This document shows, one piece after another, positions 61,727-64,000 of a stretch of DNA of 64,000 nt (position 1 is the stretch's first letter; every line of letters begins with the position of its first letter). Source of the DNA: CAVQSS01 sp963746605 (lineage in GTDB: Bacteria; Desulfobacterota; RBG-13-43-22). A program made the position numbers and the translations under genes. The notes beneath the pieces were generated by a model. It did not search any database, had not been told where the DNA came from, and was given only the letters and a program-made list of their open reading frames with translations. The stretch is taken from contig CAVVCH010000061.1 of NCBI GenBank assembly GCA_963746605.1, positions 267,706 through 331,705 of the forward strand, written 5' to 3'.

Positions 61727-63340
61727 CTACTGCCCGTGTTTCTTCATGGCTTCCTCGATCTTCCGCTTTCACGGCATCGAGGTTGAAGCTCGCACCCTTC
61801 TGCATGGGCGGATACTCGATGGCCGTCATGGCCAGCTTGCGCCACTTCCTGCTGGGCAAACACGAAGCGCCAGAACTCGAACCGGAACCAATCGAAGTAC
61901 TGGTAGGATCCGAGATTACCCTGCGGCCATCCCGTGTGCTCGAAGGGGTCCAGGCGCAGGTTCACGAGAATCGGCGCGTCGGGATGGATCTTGCTCGCCG
62001 ATCCAGCCGCCGGGCTGGTCAATGAAGCGATACTTGAAATCGTCAATTCGTACGGCGGCCAGCGCGCTTTCGGTGAAGTAAAAGATTTCGTGGCGGGCCG
62101 ACGGGCCCTTGCCGGTGATCATGTCCAGTCTGGTTGTAGCCGTCGAGATGGTTCTTGTAGGTCCGGTCGCCGATCTGTTTGCCCTTCAGCAACTCCTCTT
62201 TGATGTTCGGGTTGCCGGCGGCGGCGACGAAGGTCGGGAACCAGTCCAGACTGGAGATGATGCCGTTCTCGACCTTGCCGGCCGGCACATGGCCGGGCCA
62301 ACGGATCATGCCCGGGTACACGGAAACCGCCTTCATAGCCCGTGCCTTTGCCTCCGTAAGAACGGGGTTTGTCCGCCATCGGGCCAGGTGAAGTTCTCGG
62401 TGCCATTGTCGGTGGTGAAGACGACAATGGTGTTGTCGTCCACACCCAGGTCCTTGAGCTTCTGCATTACCGAGCCGACGATGTCGTCAATCTGGGCCAT
62501 GCCGGCTTCGTGGATGGTCCAGCCATTCTTCGAGTTGCGCATTGCTTCGATATTTCGGTCGAGAGGTGGGTGACGATGTGCATGCGGGTCGGATTGAGCC
62601 AGACGAAGAAAGGCTTGTTGTCGGCCTTGGCTTTGTCCATGAACTTGAGCGTGAAATCAAGGATTTCGTCGTCCACCGTCTCCATCCGTTTCGGATAGAG
62701 GGTGCCGGCATCCTCGATCTTCTGCTTGCCGACCTTGCCCCAGCGCGGCATTACGGTCGCGTCGTCGACGTTGGTCGCCCAGGAGTGAACCATGTTGCGC
62801 GGACCGACTTTGTCCAGTCAACTCCTGCGGGTAGGCAGGATGCGGACGGTCCTCCATGGCGTCGAGGTGATAGAGGTAGCCGAAGAATTCGTCGAACCCG
62901 TGCACGGTGGGCAGGAACTCATTGAGATCGCCGAGGTGGTTCTTGCCGAACTGGCCGGTGGCATAACCCAGGTCTTCGAGCGCCGTGGCAATCGTGCAGG
63001 CCTCGAGCGGGCAAACCGATGCTGGCGCCGGCCTGGCCGACCGTGGTCATGCCCGTGCGGATCGGCAGCTCGCCGGTGATGAAGGTCGCGCGGCCCGCGG
63101 TGCAACTGGCCTCCGCGTAATAATCGGTGAACAGCATGCCCTCGCTTCGCCAGCTTGTCGAGATTCGGCGTCCGCCCGGCCATCATGCCGCGATGGTAGG
63201 CGCCGATGTTCCAGATGCCGATGTCGTCGCCCATGATGACGACGATGTTGGGCTTTCTGCGCGGCTGCCGGACCGGCGACCAGCGCCAGCACGGCAACTA
63301 AGGCAAGGACCATAAAACAAATTTTGTTAACGTACCTCAT
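61727..63340 (-). pseudogene. Arylsulfatase with about ten frame changes
   Basis: Fragments in all three minus frames read in order as one sulfatase of about 535 residues: a signal peptide from ATG at 63340, PNIVVIMGDDIGIWNIGAY, ASCTAGRATFITGELPIRTG with the Cys that would become formylglycine, HGFDEFFGYLYHLDAMEDRP, VVFTTDNGTENFTWPDGG and EGGFRVPGMIRWPGHVPAG, ending EEAMKKHGQ at a TAG at 61727. The high density of shifts, far above the rest of the window, points to a decayed gene or a poorly covered stretch. The nearby radical SAM gene could in principle have activated it. Confidence 0.85.
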
Positions 63341-63449
63341 GGTTTATTCCTTTCTTTGTTTTTTCCTTTCATCCGAATTAAGCTTCCTCTAAGTTCTTCC
63401 CAGTCCTCTCCTGATGGTTATCGTTTTTTCCTCCCACCTCCTATCTGTT

Positions 63450-63599
63450 AGAACCCGTCAAGAAATAAGCTGTACAATACCGCTAATATCTCCGATCATG
63501 CTGAGCTTGTCGAAGCATGGCCGTATCGTTCACCCTTCGACAAGCTCAGGGCGAACGGTTGTAGAGCCGTTTGTCAAGGTCATTTGTTTACAGATCCTT
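63450..63599 (+). repeat. Dispersed repeat family A, copy 2
   Basis: Near-identical to 36702-36866, with AGAACCCGTCAAGAAATAAG at one end and TTTACAGATCCTTA at the other, and a perfect inner palindrome AGCTTGTCGAA/TTCGACAAGCT. It lies in the gap between the sulfatase and the DUF4143 ATPase. Confidence 0.85.
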
Positions 63600-63740
63600 A
63601 GATTACTGATTAACTTAAGCAATGCTTTGCTATTCCCACAGAACGATCCGCTTTCAGTCATTTCTCATTTTGATGATCGTCCAGCCTGACTATTCGGTGA
63701 CTCGCCGCATCTCCGCGAAAAACAGGTTTCGCGGACTTCT

Positions 63741-64000
63741 TCACCCGTCCAACCACCACCACGGCACGGCTACAACTTTCGAGTGCAGTCGGAAGAGTTC
63801 ATCACCGCCATGGACAATCACCCCATGTGTGGCCTGGGGATGTTCATCAAGAAAAGCCAGCAGATTAGCGGCATCGGCGCTGGTCGGTCGTCGTGCCAGC
63901 TTCACTTCAATCGGCAGGATACGGCGTCCATGTTCCAGCACGAAATCGACCTCCCTTCTGGTGGAAGTCCGCCAGTAGTAAATTTGTGCCTGAGGAGTCA
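63741..64000 (-). CDS. DUF4143-type ATPase, C-terminal part (cut by window edge)
   Basis: The minus frame reads REVDFVLEHGRRILPIEVKL, then a domain ending HSKVVAVPWWWLDG. REVDFV followed by an IEVK segment is the conserved end of DUF4143 AAA ATPases. It is a second member of the family after the one at 34757-36070. The ATPase domain lies beyond the window. Confidence 0.8.
   Translation of the reverse strand, partial: TPQAQIYYWRTSTRREVDFVLEHGRRILPIEVKLARRPTSADAANLLAFLDEHPQATHGVIVHGGDELFRLHSKVVAVPWWWLDG

Overview
The window looks like part of a chromosome from a Gram-negative deltaproteobacterium-like organism (Desulfobacterota in the wide sense). The evidence is an outer-membrane/LPS gene set (kdsA, kdsC, lptC, lptA, lptB) joined to rpoN, hpf, ptsN and rapZ, an 8-heme c-type cytochrome, many TPR proteins, a Sec-tRNA gene and a probable selenoprotein. 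This placement is inference from gene content only. G+C is moderately high in genes, with AT-rich promoters between them.

Layout. 1-3.05 kb (minus): hflX (cut by the window edge), dnaB, rplI, rpsR, rpsF, read from a good promoter near 3.1 kb. 3.3-12.4 kb (plus): pyrG, kdsA, kdsC, lptC, lptA, lptB, rpoN, hpf, ptsN, rapZ, a mannose-family EIIA, then rimI. 12.9-16.8 kb (plus): a two-gene UGSC-type locus whose second gene carries an in-frame TGA read here as selenocysteine, a Tat-exported aldo/keto reductase with a C-terminal Fe-S domain, and a DUF6599-like secreted protein. 16.8-24.2 kb: an ABC-F ATPase, a decayed alpha/beta hydrolase, a large TPR lipoprotein and a membrane glycosyltransferase-like TPR protein. 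24.2-28.5 kb (plus): polysaccharide deacetylase, then an iron locus of fur (palindromic Fur-like operator over its promoter), feoB, a zinc-ribbon protein and a DtxR-FeoA fusion regulator. 28.5-32.8 kb (minus): glycosyltransferase, an IspH-UbiA fusion, dusB and a broken nucleotidyltransferase locus. selC (tRNA-Sec) lies at 32.9 kb with its own near-consensus promoter.

33.3-45 kb is accessory: secreted Gly/Tyr-rich and glycine-zipper proteins, a DUF4143 ATPase, a CAP protein, a protein of seven 60-residue FG-GAP-like repeats, an HD-GYP phosphodiesterase next to a cNMP-binding methyltransferase, a YkgJ-like protein, a PIF1/RecD-type helicase and an FHA membrane protein. mfd fills 45.0-48.5 kb, followed by yidD and a TPR protein. 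50-57 kb holds small secreted proteins, an 8-heme cytochrome with HEAT and TPR repeats, and a large secreted Gly/Tyr-rich protein. 57-58.4 kb has two type II toxin-antitoxin pairs.

58.4-61.5 kb (minus) is the most interesting block: a radical SAM/SPASM enzyme, a partner protein with a Cys cluster, a 116-residue precursor-like protein ending in six Trp-X-Asn repeats in a Gly/Ala background, and a secreted NTF2-like protein. It reads as a RiPP locus of the triceptide (cyclophane) kind with an unusual RR-type leader. A sulfatase gene with about ten frame changes follows, and a second DUF4143 ATPase runs off the right edge.

Two dispersed repeat families occur twice each (36.7/63.5 kb; 54.0/60.5 kb). 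Many genes, including the normally conserved rpoN, carry single-base frameshifts, often at short homopolymers. Consensus sequencing errors are therefore the first explanation for isolated shifts, while densely broken genes (sulfatase, hydrolase, nucleotidyltransferase) may be true pseudogenes.
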